Source of the DNA: Xanthomonas cannabis pv. cannabis
Lineage (GTDB): Bacteria; Pseudomonadota; Gammaproteobacteria; Xanthomonadales; Xanthomonadaceae
Assembly: GCF_000802365.1 (NCBI RefSeq)
Contig: NZ_JSZE01000069.1
Span: 1 to 52,819 of the forward strand
Length of the DNA stretch: 52,819 bases
Direction: 5' to 3'
The notes under the pieces were generated by a model. It was given only the letters and a program-made list of their open reading frames with translations. It did not search any database and was not told the DNA's origin. Positions 1 to 8,950 of the stretch are shown piece after piece. The position numbers and the translations under genes are program-made. The stretch's first letter is position 1, and every line of letters starts with the position of its first letter.

Positions 1-2317
1 CTGCCGCAGTGCGCGGGGCCGGCTTGGCGGCGGTCTTGACGCCAACCGGACGCGATGCGACCGGACGCACGCGGGCCTGCGCGGCGACGGCGGCCGGTTC
101 GTCCAGCTTGAACACCGACACCGCTTCGGCCAGTTGGCCGGCCTGCTCTTCCATCGAGCGGGCGGCCGCGGTGGCTTCCTCCACCAATGCAGCGTTCTGC
201 TGGGTGGTTTCGTCCATCTGGGTGATGGTCTGGTTGACCTGCTCGATGCCGGCCGACTGCTCCTGCGAAGCGGCCGAAATCTCGCCCATGATGTCGGTCA
301 CGCGCTGCACGCTGGCCACGATGTCGGCCATGGTGGCACCGGCCTTGCGCACCAGTGCCGAGCCTTCGGCAACCTTGTGCACGGAATCGTCGATCAGGCC
401 CTTGATCTCCTTGGCCGCACCGGCCGAGCGCTGTGCCAGCGTGCGCACTTCCGAGGCCACCACCGCAAAGCCGCGGCCCTGTTCGCCGGCACGCGCGGCT
501 TCCACGGCGGCATTCAAGGCCAGGATGTTGGTCTGGAACGCAATGCCGTCGATGACGCTGATGATGTCGGCGATCTTCTTGGACGAGGCTTCGATGCCGG
601 ACATGGTGGTGACCACCTGCGACACCACCTCGCCGCCCTGCGAGGCCACACCGGTGGCGCCGATCGCCAGCTGATTGGCCTGGCGGGCGCTTTCGGCGTT
701 CTGCCGGACGGTGGAAGTGAGCTCTTCCATCGAGGCGGCGGTTTCTTCCAGGTTGGCGGCCTGCTGCTCGGTGCGCTGGGACAGGTCGGTGTTGCCGGAG
801 GCGATCTCGCCGGCCGCCGCGTTGATGGCGGTGGACGAAGACTTGATGCGCCCGACGATGTCGGCCAGCTGTTCGGCGGTGGCATTGGCATCGTCACGCA
901 TCTGCGCGAACACGCCGCTGAACTGGCCGTGCATGCGCACGGTGAGGTCGCCGCGCGACAGTGCCGACAGCAGCGACGAAATCTGCTCGATACTGGCGGC
1001 GTTGGCATCCAGCAAGCCGTTGAGCTGCTGCGCCAGCTGCAGGAAGAAGCCCTGCTTGCCGTCGGATTCCACCCGGCCGCTCATGTCGCCGCTGGCGGCG
1101 GCACGCACGATGCGGGCGACTTCTTCTTCGACCTGGACTTCGACGGTGCGGTCGCGCCATTCGCAGACCTCGCCGGTATTCTCGCCGTGCTCGTTCTTGA
1201 TGCCGGTGACCGTCTGCGCCAATACCACTTCGCCGAAGCGCTCTTCGAAGCTGGTGACGCCATCGCGTTCCAGCGCGGCGATGGCCTTGCGCACGGTTGC
1301 ATCCGACAGACCCAGGTAGCTGATGTGCTGGCCGATGACCTTATTGGCATCGAATTCCGGCGAGGCCAGGCGGATGCTGCTCTCGTACTGCGCAACGATC
1401 TTCTTGAACGCGTCGTTGGCATAGATCATGACGCGGTCGGGATCGGTGATGAAGGTGCCGGTGGACGACTTGTCCAGCGCGGTACGGATACGCAGGTTTT
1501 CGTCGGCGATGGTGCGGTCGCGTTCGATGCGCTCCTTCAGATCGCGCTGCATGCGCTGCATGGAACGCATCAGTTCGGCCACTTCATCCTGGCCCTGCAC
1601 ATTGATCTGGCCGTCCAGCTTGCCGCCGGCGATCTCGGTGGCGGTGCTGACCGCACCACGCATGCTGCGCACGATGGCGCGGGCAAACAGGAACGCCAGG
1701 CCCAGGCCGCCGGCAATGCCGATCAGCAACACCAGCAGGGTCAGCGTGACCGAAGTAGCGTGGACCTTTTCGGCCTTGGTCTTGGCAGCCTGTGCCAGCA
1801 GGTTGTCTTCGGCGATCAACGCGGCCAGCGAATCCTTGGCCTTGTTGTGCAGGGTGCGGGTTTCGCCGACAAAGGTGTCGACCGCATCGTCGGGCAGGTT
1901 CAGTTCGACCATCTCGTCGACGCTGGCGTAGGAGGCGGCGGCCTTCTTCCAGTCCGCCACGAAGACGTCAAAGAGTTTTTTCTGCTGCGGGCTTTCGATC
2001 AGGCGCGGGTAGCCCTTGATCGTGGCTTCGATTTCGCCATTGAGGCGCTTGGCGCGGACCTTGGCTTCCTGCTTGACCGCGTCGCTGGCGCGCACGAGGT
2101 TCTGATAAGCCGCATTCCGGTATTCGCCGAGCATGCCGCGCAGATCGCCGGCTTCGCGCACGCTGGACATGGTGTTGCCGGCCAGGTCGCGGGTGACGTT
2201 GTTGAGCGATGCCAGGCCCGCGTAGGCGATGATTCCCTGCACCAGCATGATCAGCAGCACGATGCCGAATGCGAGCATCAGGCGCGGCATCAACTTCAGA
2301 TTATTGATCCATTGCAT
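1..2317 (-). CDS. Methyl-accepting chemotaxis protein 1 (4HB-HAMP-PAS-MA), 3' end outside window
   Basis: Transmembrane chemoreceptor that reports ligand state to CheA through CheW. The reading frame is open from ATG at 2317 to the left edge, so the C-terminus is missing. Visible order: TM1 at about residues 10-30, a helical periplasmic domain of the 4HB type to about 188, TM2 at about 190-212, HAMP, a PAS-like segment (about 275-400, with motif [15 protein letters not shown]), a second HAMP-like linker, then the MA signalling domain. The hairpin tip reads [24 protein letters not shown] stretch lies 8 bases upstream of the ATG. A strong hairpin at 2361-2390 separates it from the exported protein at 2399; I see no separate sigma-28 box directly upstream. 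The visible end is an Ala/Pro/Arg-rich tail, so a CheR-binding pentapeptide may lie beyond the edge. Confidence 0.95.
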   Translation of the reverse strand, partial: MQWINNLKLMPRLMLAFGIVLLIMLVQGIIAYAGLASLNNVTRDLAGNTMSSVREAGDLRGMLGEYRNAAYQNLVRASDAVKQEAKVRAKRLNGEIEATIKGYPRLIESPQQKKLFDVFVADWKKAAASYASVDEMVELNLPDDAVDTFVGETRTLHNKAKDSLAALIAEDNLLAQAAKTKAEKVHATSVTLTLLVLLIGIAGGLGLAFLFARAIVRSMRGAVSTATEIAGGKLDGQINVQGQDEVAELMRSMQRMQRDLKERIERDRTIADENLRIRTALDKSSTGTFITDPDRVMIYANDAFKKIVAQYESSIRLASPEFDANKVIGQHISYLGLSDATVRKAIAALERDGVTSFEERFGEVVLAQTVTGIKNEHGENTGEVCEWRDRTVEVQVEEEVARIVRAAASGDMSGRVESDGKQGFFLQLAQQLNGLLDANAASIEQISSLLSALSRGDLTVRMHGQFSGVFAQMRDDANATAEQLADIVGRIKSSSTAINAAAGEIASGNTDLSQRTEQQAANLEETAASMEELTSTVRQNAESARQANQLAIGATGVASQGGEVVSQVVTTMSGIEASSKKIADIISVIDGIAFQTNILALNAAVEAARAGEQGRGFAVVASEVRTLAQRSAGAAKEIKGLIDDSVHKVAEGSALVRKAGATMADIVASVQRVTDIMGEISAASQEQSAGIEQVNQTITQMDETTQQNAALVEEATAAARSMEEQAGQLAEAVSVFKLDEPAAVAAQARVRPVASRPVGVKTAAKPAPRTAA

Positions 2318-2360
2318 TGACACGATTCCCCGTAGAAGTCAGTCCGCATAACCCACACAG

Positions 2361-2390
2361 CACATCGCCACGCGTGGGCGTGGCGATGTG
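2361..2390 (-). terminator. Strong hairpin, probable terminator or attenuator after the small exported protein
   Basis: A perfect 13-bp inverted repeat (CACATCGCCACGC and its complement) with loop GTGG. It begins nine bases past the stop codon of the gene at 2399-2782. No T-run follows on the minus strand, so termination may be partial and the downstream MCP may receive read-through. Confidence 0.6.
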
Positions 2391-2398
2391 CGAGGCGA

Positions 2399-2782
2399 TT
2401 ACTTGATGGTGGCGAGCTTCAGGCCGGCCGGGGAGCTGACTTCGATTTCGGCGCGCGAGCTGTCGCGCTGGATCTTGCCGAGGACGCAGACGTCCTTGCC
2501 TTCCAGGGATTCGGGGGCAAAGCTGAACTTGCCGCGGTTGGCGCCATCGATGCGGGCCGAGAAGGTGTGGCGCGGGAACATGCCGCCCATGTACAGGAAG
2601 GTGGGCTCACCTTCCGAGCTCTGCGCGTACTTGGCCTTTTCGACCTTGCCGCACACCATGCCGTCCTTGCCGACGAAGCGGGTGGCCATCTCCGGCGGAA
2701 TCATTTCCTGCGATTGAGCCGACAGCGTGGGAGCAACGATCACGAGAGCAGCAACGGGGAGGAGCGAGAGCAGGAACTTCAT
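2399..2782 (-). CDS. Small exported protein, OB-fold-like, unknown function
   Basis: 127 residues. The N-terminus MKFLLSLLPVAALVIVAPTLSAQ is a clear Sec signal peptide, predicting a periplasmic protein of about 105 residues. The mature part has short beta-rich segments (MVCGKVEKAKY, PTFLYMGGMF, DVCVLGKIQ) with two cysteines, reminiscent of a small OB fold; this is a structural guess, not a family call. Start: the ATG at 2782 is followed directly by the signal peptide and preceded by a GGAGAATCC stretch. A sigma-28-like promoter at 2845-2871 suggests it belongs to the flagellar/chemotaxis regulon. I do not recognise the family. A role in the periplasmic part of chemosensing is inferred only from promoter and position. 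Confidence 0.8.
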   Translation of the reverse strand: MKFLLSLLPVAALVIVAPTLSAQSQEMIPPEMATRFVGKDGMVCGKVEKAKYAQSSEGEPTFLYMGGMFPRHTFSARIDGANRGKFSFAPESLEGKDVCVLGKIQRDSSRAEIEVSSPAGLKLATIK

Positions 2783-2844
2783 GTGGATTCTCCAGAATCG
2801 AAAGTCGAACAGTGACCCGTTTGTTAACACGGGCTTCTATTCAG

Positions 2845-2871
2845 CTATCGGCTAGCTCCGGTTCAACTTGA
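2845..2871 (-). promoter_or_regulatory. Sigma-28 (FliA)-like promoter for the small exported protein
   Basis: On the minus strand TCAA, 15 bases, GCCGATAG. It ends 62 bases before the ATG at 2782. Confidence 0.6.
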
Positions 2872-3113
2872 ATCCAAAAAACGTGAATCGCATCGCACTT
2901 TGATTCGGTCGTGCGTCGCGTGTCGGGACGCTCCTGACACCTGATGGTCGTACAGGACCTCCAGAAACCGCTGCGGCCGTCTGATTGCGTGTGGGCTGAC
3001 GGCGAGCGACGTGCAAACGCACATCGCAGTCACTGCCAGTCACACGCCATCTGACGACCGCGGGCACCGCTACTTCCGTTGCGTCGCTCGGACGCGTCGA
3101 TCGGCAACGCCGA

Positions 3114-3599
3114 TCAGGCGGCTTCTTCGGCCAGCTGCTGCTGACCCAGCTCGGTGCTGTCCAGCAGGGTTTCGATGTCCAGCAGGATCAGCATGCGATC
3201 GTCCTGGGTGCCGATGCCGGAAATGAAGCGGGTGTCTACCGAGGCGCCGAATTCGGGGGTCGGGCGGATCTGGTCGTCGTTGAGCGGGATGACGTCCGAG
3301 ACGCTGTCGACCACGATGCCGACCACGCGGTCTTCGACGTTGAGCACGATCATCACGGTGAAGGCGTCGTAGCGCGCTTCTTTGAGGCGCAGCTTCAGGC
3401 GCAGGTCGATCACCGGCACGATGGTGCCGCGCAGGTTGATTACACCCTTGATGTAATCGGGTGCGTCCGGCAGGCGGGTGACCGAATCGTAGCCGCGGAT
3501 TTCCTGCACTTTCAGGATGTCCACGCCGTAGTGTTCTTCGCCCAGGGCGAAGCTGAGGAATTCACCACCGGTGCCGGTGGCAGTGCTTTTGTCGTTCAT
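3114..3599 (-). CDS. cheW: CheW chemotaxis coupling protein
   Basis: 161-residue single-domain CheW, the cytoplasmic scaffold that joins MCP tips to CheA. Hallmarks are EFLSFALGEEHYGVDILKVQ near residue 14, GVINLRGTIVPVIDL near residue 52 (the receptor/CheA contact strand), GIVVDSVSDVI near residue 94 and an acidic C-terminal helix. Length is normal for CheW. The ATG at 3599 is preceded by CGGAG at good spacing and, further up, by a near-consensus sigma-28 promoter (3667-3693). It is separate from the cheA operon, as in many clusters where CheW sits among receptors. Confidence 0.96.
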   Translation of the reverse strand: MNDKSTATGTGGEFLSFALGEEHYGVDILKVQEIRGYDSVTRLPDAPDYIKGVINLRGTIVPVIDLRLKLRLKEARYDAFTVMIVLNVEDRVVGIVVDSVSDVIPLNDDQIRPTPEFGASVDTRFISGIGTQDDRMLILLDIETLLDSTELGQQQLAEEAA

Positions 3600-3666
3600 G
3601 AAAACTCCGGGCGTTGCGGCTGAGTGTCAGGTTGCGGCACAGGGTTGGAAGAGGGTTGCCATAGCA

Positions 3667-3693
3667 ACATCGGCGCCGCGCTCGGCAACTTTA
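3667..3693 (-). promoter_or_regulatory. Sigma-28-like promoter for cheW
   Basis: Minus strand TAAA, 15 bases, GCCGATGT. The -35 element and the spacing fit the FliA consensus exactly. Confidence 0.7.
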
Positions 3694-3722
3694 GGTGCGT
3701 GCCGGGGACGGTACGGTCGGGT

Positions 3723-4514
3723 TCAGAACACGCCGCTCTTGCGCGCATTGCGCTGGCGGTCGACCCGGAAGATGTAGCGCTGGATGGTTTCATCGGCGCC
3801 GCGCGGCAGGTCGCTGTACTGCATGCCGACCCGGAAGCCTTCGCTGCCGTTGGGCATGGTCTGCTTGTACTGGCTGCAGACCGTGAGCGGCAGCGCGATC
3901 GGCGCGGCATCGGGCAGTTGCAGGGTGCAGTTGCGGTAGGTGCGCTGCAGTTCGAGCAGGGGCATGCCGGCAGTGAGCGAGACGGCCAGGCCGCCGCTGC
4001 TGATGTCGATCACACGCAGCTGCAGGTTGAGGTTGCCTCCCTGCGCGTCATCCTGGCGGATGATGCAGATGGGCGAGTCGGTGATCGGTGTCTCCAGCCG
4101 GTACGACTCGCGACGCTGCAGGTGATACATCACTTCCGGCAGCTCGGCGCGGAAGGCGACGTGGATGTCGCGCTCCAGGCGTTCGGCGTTGTCCAGGCGG
4201 AAACGGATGTTGACCCGTTCCAGCTGGGCGTAGCACAGCAGGTACTTGGCGCCTTCGATGGCGCGATTGGAGGCATCGTTATGGCTGCCGTCCAGGATCA
4301 CGCAGTCGTCGTCCTCATCGATTTCCAGCACGGCGGTGGGCACGGCCATGTCGCGGCCGGCCACGTGCATGGTCACCACGGCGCGTTGGTCCAACAGCTG
4401 GCGCAACAACCCACGGATCTGCCGCTTGTTGCGCAGCAGGTAACGCTCGTCACCTTCGGCGAGGTGATCGGCATCGTGGTCCAGCTCTGACTCTGAGGTA
4501 TCGCCTTGGGACAT
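3723..4514 (-). CDS. ycgR: YcgR-type flagellar brake protein with PilZ domain
   Basis: 263 residues. The N-terminal half is the YcgR PilZN-type beta domain. The C-terminal PilZ domain carries the cyclic-di-GMP motifs R-x3-R (RRESYR, second Arg pair near 135/139) and DxSxxG (DISSGG, 170-175). YcgR proteins bind c-di-GMP and slow or bias the flagellar motor, so this gene links second-messenger level to swimming beside the receptor array. The ATG at 4514 was chosen; an in-frame GTG at 4526 would add four residues, and neither has a convincing ribosome site. A sigma-28-like promoter (4573-4598) lies upstream. Confidence 0.9.
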   Translation of the reverse strand: MSQGDTSESELDHDADHLAEGDERYLLRNKRQIRGLLRQLLDQRAVVTMHVAGRDMAVPTAVLEIDEDDDCVILDGSHNDASNRAIEGAKYLLCYAQLERVNIRFRLDNAERLERDIHVAFRAELPEVMYHLQRRESYRLETPITDSPICIIRQDDAQGGNLNLQLRVIDISSGGLAVSLTAGMPLLELQRTYRNCTLQLPDAAPIALPLTVCSQYKQTMPNGSEGFRVGMQYSDLPRGADETIQRYIFRVDRQRNARKSGVF

Positions 4515-4572
4515 GGGCACAAGCACAGTGGAAGCGGGATGAGGCCCGGAAGGTTGTCCCGGCGTCGCCTTG

Positions 4573-4598
4573 ATATCGGCGGCAAAGTGAAATCTTTA
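4573..4598 (-). promoter_or_regulatory. Sigma-28-like promoter for ycgR
   Basis: Minus strand TAAA, 14 bases, GCCGATAT. With TTAA as the -35 core the spacer is 15. Confidence 0.55.
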
Positions 4599-4623
4599 AG
4601 CGCTGCTGACAAGATGCGTTCGC

Positions 4624-5790
4624 TGAACCACCAGCCAACCGTCTGGCGTGGTGTCCTCGCCGATTGCGGGACCGTGTGGCGGCATGGATGCCGCCACCGA
4701 GCCTCCACGTACGGATTCACGGCGTGTCTCGCGAGCAGTGGGGGCACCGCGCGCTCGACCAGACTTGAAGATCGCCAAGGGTTTGCGAGACGCGCATTTT
4801 AGGCGTCTCGACCTGATCGCTCGCTACGGACGGATCAGGCGCAGAGCGGATGGTCTGCGCCTTTGCTGCAGGGTCCTTGCCCGCCCACCATCGCAGGACA
4901 CGCCGCAAGTACATCCCTGTAGGCTCCGTGGCGGCATCCATGCCGCCAAGGGTCCTGCGACGGTGGGCGGGCAAGGACCAGTCGTGTTGGTCGGTGTGCA
5001 GAGCTATCAGCAGAGCAACCAGCAAACCATGCGATGCGGTGTCTTCGCTCTTCAGTAAAACCGCCAGCCAACTTTCTGGCGTGGTGTCCTCGCCGATTGC
5101 GGGACCGTGTGGCGGCATGGACGCCGCCACCGAGCCTTCACGGACGGATTCACGGCGTGTCCCGCAAGCGGTGAGGGCGCCGCGCCCTCGACCGGACTTG
5201 CGGATCGCCAAGCGCTCGCGAGACTCACCATGCAGTTGTCGCTACCTGATTGCTTGACCCGGGCAGCAAAGGCGAAGAGCGGATGGTCTGCGCCTTTACT
5301 GCAGGGCCCTTGCCCGCCCACCATCGCAGGACACGCCGCAAGTACATCCCTGTAGGCTCCGTGGCGGCATCCATGCCGCCAAGGGTCCTGCGACGGTGGG
5401 CGGGCAAGGACCAGTCGAGATGGTCGGTGTGCAAGGATCTCAACCAGCGCCCAGCAAGCTGGCGATGCGGTGAACTTTGCTTTTCAACAAAACCACCAAC
5501 CAACTGTCTGGCGTGGTGTCCTCGCCGATTGCGGGACCGTGTGGCGGCATGGATGCCGCCACCGAGCCTACAGGGACGTACTTGCGGCGTGTCCCGCGAG
5601 CGGTGAGGGCACCGCGCCCTCGACCGGACTTGAAGACAGCCAAGCGATCGCTACACGCACGATGCAGATGTCGCTACATGATTGCCTGATCCCGGCAGCA
5701 AAGATGCAGAGCGGATGGTCTGCGCCTTTGCTGCAGGATCCCGGCCGGCCCACCATCCCAGGACACGCTGCAAGTACGTCCTTGCAGCAT
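4624..5790. repeat. Tandem ~432-bp repeats built from alternating inverted palindromic elements
   Basis: A 1.2-kb noncoding stretch. The phrase GGGACCGTGTGGCGGCAT recurs with starts offset by 433 and 432 bases (near 4668, 5101, 5533). Between these lie inverted versions (near 4905-4945, 5340-5380, and a decayed one at 5765-5790), so the order is forward, inverted, forward, inverted, forward, inverted fragment. Each inverted unit sits in a larger hairpin: CCTTGCCCGCCCACC near 4876 pairs with GGTGGGCGGGCAAGG near 4963, with the palindrome GGCGGCATCCATGCCGCC inside. Open frames here are short and Arg/Pro-rich and I do not accept them as genes. Confidence 0.85.
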
Positions 5791-5825
5791 GGCGCTCTGC
5801 GCGCGCGTCGTTGTGGCGCCTTGAA

Positions 5826-8498
5826 TCAGCTGTAGGCGTGACGTGCGTTGGCCAGCAGGGTGCTCAGGCGATCTTCCTGTTCGAGCCGGAACACAGCCAC
5901 TGCGTCCACCAGCTGCGCGGCCTGGTCTTCCATCGCGCGTGCGGCTGCCGTTGCTTCTTCCACCAGGGCGGCGTTCTGCTGGGTGGTTTCGTCCATCTGG
6001 GTGACGGTCTGGTTGACCTGGGTGATGCCGGCGGCCTGCTCGCGCGAGGCGCTGGTGATTTCGCCCATGATGTCGGTGACGCGCTGCACCGAGCTCACCA
6101 CTTGCTGCATGGTGCTGCCGGCTTCGGAGGCCAGTGCAGCGCCGTTACCGATGCGGGTCACCGAATCTTCGATCAGGTGCTTGATCTCCTTGGCGGCGCC
6201 GGCCGAACGCTGGGCCAGCGTGCGTACTTCGCTGGCGACCACGGCAAAGCCACGGCCCTGTTCGCCGGCACGGGCGGCTTCCACGGCGGCGTTCAAGGCC
6301 AGGATGTTGGTCTGGAAGGCGATGCCGTCGATGACGCTGATGATCTCGGCGATCTTCTTGGACGAGGTGTCGATGTCGGCCATGGTGCTGACCACGCGGC
6401 CGACCACGTCGCCGCCCTTGGCCGCAACGCCGGCGGCATCCAGCACCAGGCGGTTGGCCTGGTCGGCATTGTCGGCGTTCTGCTTGACGGTGGCGGTGAG
6501 CTCTTCCATCGAGGCGGCGGTTTCTTCCAGCGCAGCAGCCTGCTGTTCGGTGCGGCGCGACAGGTCGCCGTTGCCGGTGGCGATTTCAGTGGCCGCGGAG
6601 TTGATCGCCAGCGACGAGTCCTTGATCCGGCGCACGATGCCGGCCAGCTGGTCGGCGGTGGCATTGGCGTCGTCGCGGATGTTGGCGAACACGCCTTGCA
6701 GGTCGCCGTCCATGCGCGCGGTCAGGTCGCCCTGCGACAGCGAGGAGAGCAACGACGATACGCGCGACAGGCCGTCGGCGTTGTTGTCCAGCAGGGCATT
6801 GAGTTGCTGGGCAAGCAACAGCAGGAAGCCCTGCTTGCCGTCGATGCTGACACGCTCGCTCAGGTCGCCGGCGGCGGCGGCCTGCACGATGCGGGCCACT
6901 TCCTGTTCCACCTGGACTTCCTGGGTGCGGTCGGCCCACTCGACCACAAACCCCATGCGCTCGCCAGCGGCGCCAAGCACGGGGCTGACCACCAGGCGCA
7001 TGGTGCGGCCGCCGACATGGATCTGTGCCACGTGCGTGCTGGTGAGCTGGTCGAGCATGCGCGCCTGATGCTCGGGCTTGCGATGGAACTGGTCGATGCT
7101 GGCATTGATCAGGGCATCGGCGTCGAAGTTGGGCAGGTCGCGGCGCAGCTCGTCCTGCACGCTCTTGAGCATGCGCTGCAGCGGACGATTGACGTAGATG
7201 ATGCGGCGATCGGCATCGGCGATCATCACGTTGGTGCTGACATCGTCCAGCGCGGTACGCACGCGCAGCGCCTCGCTGGCGATCAGGTGGTCGCGTTCCA
7301 GGCGTGCGCACAGGTCGTCGCGCATGGTGCGGGCGCTGAGCAGCAGGCGGCCGAGTTCATCGTGGCGGTCGATCTCGATGGGGTTGTCCAGGCGGCCGGC
7401 GGCAACATCGCCAAGCACGCGTTCCACTGCTGCCAGCGGACGGGTGACCATCTTGCGCGCGGCGATGAACACCACCGCGATGCACAAGGCCAGCACCACC
7501 AGCGAAAACAGCAGCATGCTGCCCAGCAGTTCGTTGAGCGGGCCGTCGATGGCGCTGCGCGGCTGGGTGCCGATCACCGCCCACTGCCAGGGTGCATAAC
7601 GCTGTGCGGTGACTTCGAAGGCCTGGCTGTTGCCCTTGGCATCGCGCAGTTGCAGGTTGGCGCTGGGCTGCTTGCCGTCCAGGACCGACTGCAGCGCGGC
7701 CTGCTGGTCGGCCGACGCCAGCGCCGACAAGGTCGCAGGCGTACCGGGCGGTGCGGCGATGATCTGGCCCTGGCGCTCGCCCGGCGCCATGTCGACGATG
7801 AGGAAATAACCGTCCTGGCCCAGCTTGGTGGTGCTGACCTGCGCCTTCAGCGCGGCCAGGCCCTGGGTGTAGTTGCGCCCGACGAACAGTGCACCGATCA
7901 CCTCGCCGGCGGCGTTGCGCAGCGGCTGGTAATGGGTCATGTACTGCTCGCCGAACAGCTGCGCCTGGCCGGTGAAGGGCTTGCCTTCGGACAGTGCGGC
8001 GTAGGCCTTGCCCTTGCGGTCGAGCAGGGTGCCGATCACGCGCTCGTTCTGCTTGTTGCGCAGAGAGGTGGTGATGCGCACGAAGTCGTCGCCGGTGCGC
8101 GCAAAGATGGTCGCAACGCCGCCGGTGGCCTGCGCAAAGCGGTCCACTGCCTCGAAGTTGAGATTCAGCGCCTGCTTGCCGGCGCGCAGCGACGGGGTGT
8201 TCTGCTCGCCGATGGTGACGGTGCTGGCGCTATCGAGTTCGCGCGCCCCGGTGGGGAGCATGTCATCGAACACGCTGCCCAGGCGCTGGGTGCCTTCGGT
8301 CAGGGTGACGTCGTACATCGCCACCGACTGCTGCATCAACCGGGTACTGGAGCGCAGCTCGGCCTTGACCTGCGATTCGATGTCGCCAGCGGACTGACGG
8401 TAGATGGTAAGGGCCAGCAGGCCCAACGAGATGGCGATGACCAGGGTCAGCAGTGCGGAGAGCCGCGTGCCGACAGAGAGGCGGTTGAAGGAATGCAT
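5826..8498 (-). CDS. Methyl-accepting chemotaxis protein 2 (Cache-HAMP-PAS-MA)
   Basis: 890 residues, the longest receptor here. TM1 at about 12-30 is followed by a roughly 290-residue periplasmic region. Segments such as [27 protein letters not shown] and DGYFLIVD match the Cache_3-Cache_2 type sensor of small organic ligands. TM2 is at about 330-350, then HAMP, a PAS-like domain (about 415-525, with [16 protein letters not shown]), a HAMP-like linker, and MA with tip [17 protein letters not shown]. The C-terminus NARHAYS has no WxxF pentapeptide, so adaptation would rely on other receptors' tethered CheR/CheB. Start ATG at 8498. A sigma-28-like box lies at 8547-8573. Confidence 0.95.
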   Translation of the reverse strand: MHSFNRLSVGTRLSALLTLVIAISLGLLALTIYRQSAGDIESQVKAELRSSTRLMQQSVAMYDVTLTEGTQRLGSVFDDMLPTGARELDSASTVTIGEQNTPSLRAGKQALNLNFEAVDRFAQATGGVATIFARTGDDFVRITTSLRNKQNERVIGTLLDRKGKAYAALSEGKPFTGQAQLFGEQYMTHYQPLRNAAGEVIGALFVGRNYTQGLAALKAQVSTTKLGQDGYFLIVDMAPGERQGQIIAAPPGTPATLSALASADQQAALQSVLDGKQPSANLQLRDAKGNSQAFEVTAQRYAPWQWAVIGTQPRSAIDGPLNELLGSMLLFSLVVLALCIAVVFIAARKMVTRPLAAVERVLGDVAAGRLDNPIEIDRHDELGRLLLSARTMRDDLCARLERDHLIASEALRVRTALDDVSTNVMIADADRRIIYVNRPLQRMLKSVQDELRRDLPNFDADALINASIDQFHRKPEHQARMLDQLTSTHVAQIHVGGRTMRLVVSPVLGAAGERMGFVVEWADRTQEVQVEQEVARIVQAAAAGDLSERVSIDGKQGFLLLLAQQLNALLDNNADGLSRVSSLLSSLSQGDLTARMDGDLQGVFANIRDDANATADQLAGIVRRIKDSSLAINSAATEIATGNGDLSRRTEQQAAALEETAASMEELTATVKQNADNADQANRLVLDAAGVAAKGGDVVGRVVSTMADIDTSSKKIAEIISVIDGIAFQTNILALNAAVEAARAGEQGRGFAVVASEVRTLAQRSAGAAKEIKHLIEDSVTRIGNGAALASEAGSTMQQVVSSVQRVTDIMGEITSASREQAAGITQVNQTVTQMDETTQQNAALVEEATAAARAMEDQAAQLVDAVAVFRLEQEDRLSTLLANARHAYS

Positions 8499-8546
8499 GA
8501 GGAATCGACCTTGCCCGGGGGAGGGCGTTACGGATGCGTGAAGTCG

Positions 8547-8573
8547 ATAGCGGCCGCCTATGCTTGAAATTGA
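8547..8573 (-). promoter_or_regulatory. Sigma-28-like promoter for MCP2
   Basis: Minus strand TCAA, 15 bases, GCCGCTAT. Weaker -10 than the cheW box. Confidence 0.45.
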
Positions 8574-8724
8574 TGTTTTATGCCGAAATCTGCATAAAAC
8601 GGTGCATTGCGTTGGGTTTCCAGTTTATGAAATCGCTTTCAGCACCTTGAGCGTTTCTGGCATTTGTTATGAATGCATGAATATCGGCGCGTCTGGCTCG
8701 GTCAGCGACCGGGTAGGGCACCCC

Positions 8725-8761
8725 AAAAAAAGGGCCGCTCCCCGTCGCCAGGGAAGCGGCC
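8725..8761 (-). terminator. Rho-independent terminator after MCP3
   Basis: On the minus strand GGCCGCT and AGCGGCC arms, with further CCC/GGG pairing, are followed by seven T residues. It lies about 190 bases beyond the MCP3 stop at 8951. The rest of 8499-8950 holds only the MCP2 promoter; I see no gene. Confidence 0.85.
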
Positions 8762-8950
8762 TGCAAGATTCGCAGTTGGCGAATCGAACGCTCTCGAATG
8801 CTGTGTGGTGCGGCGAACGGGTTGCGGAGCTGCTTAATGGCCGGCGGCTGCCGCCCGCTGCCGGCGAGTGGTGCCGCCGTCCCGCGCGGTCAGGCCGGTC
8901 GCCGCACCGTGTCAGGGGAGTGCGCGGCGCACGTCAGGCCGATCAACGGC

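Noticed and set aside
134-2320. Long plus-strand open frame opposite MCP1, and similar ones opposite every other MCP (such as 5682-8567 and 20293-22308)
   Set aside because: They are antisense shadows caused by high GC and the Ala-rich MA domain. They are rich in His/Gly/Gln, lack domains and ribosome sites, and repeat wherever an MCP lies beneath.
4624-5790. CRISPR array
   Set aside because: The repeats are about 432 bp long, contain inverted palindromes and have no short unique spacers of uniform length; no cas genes.
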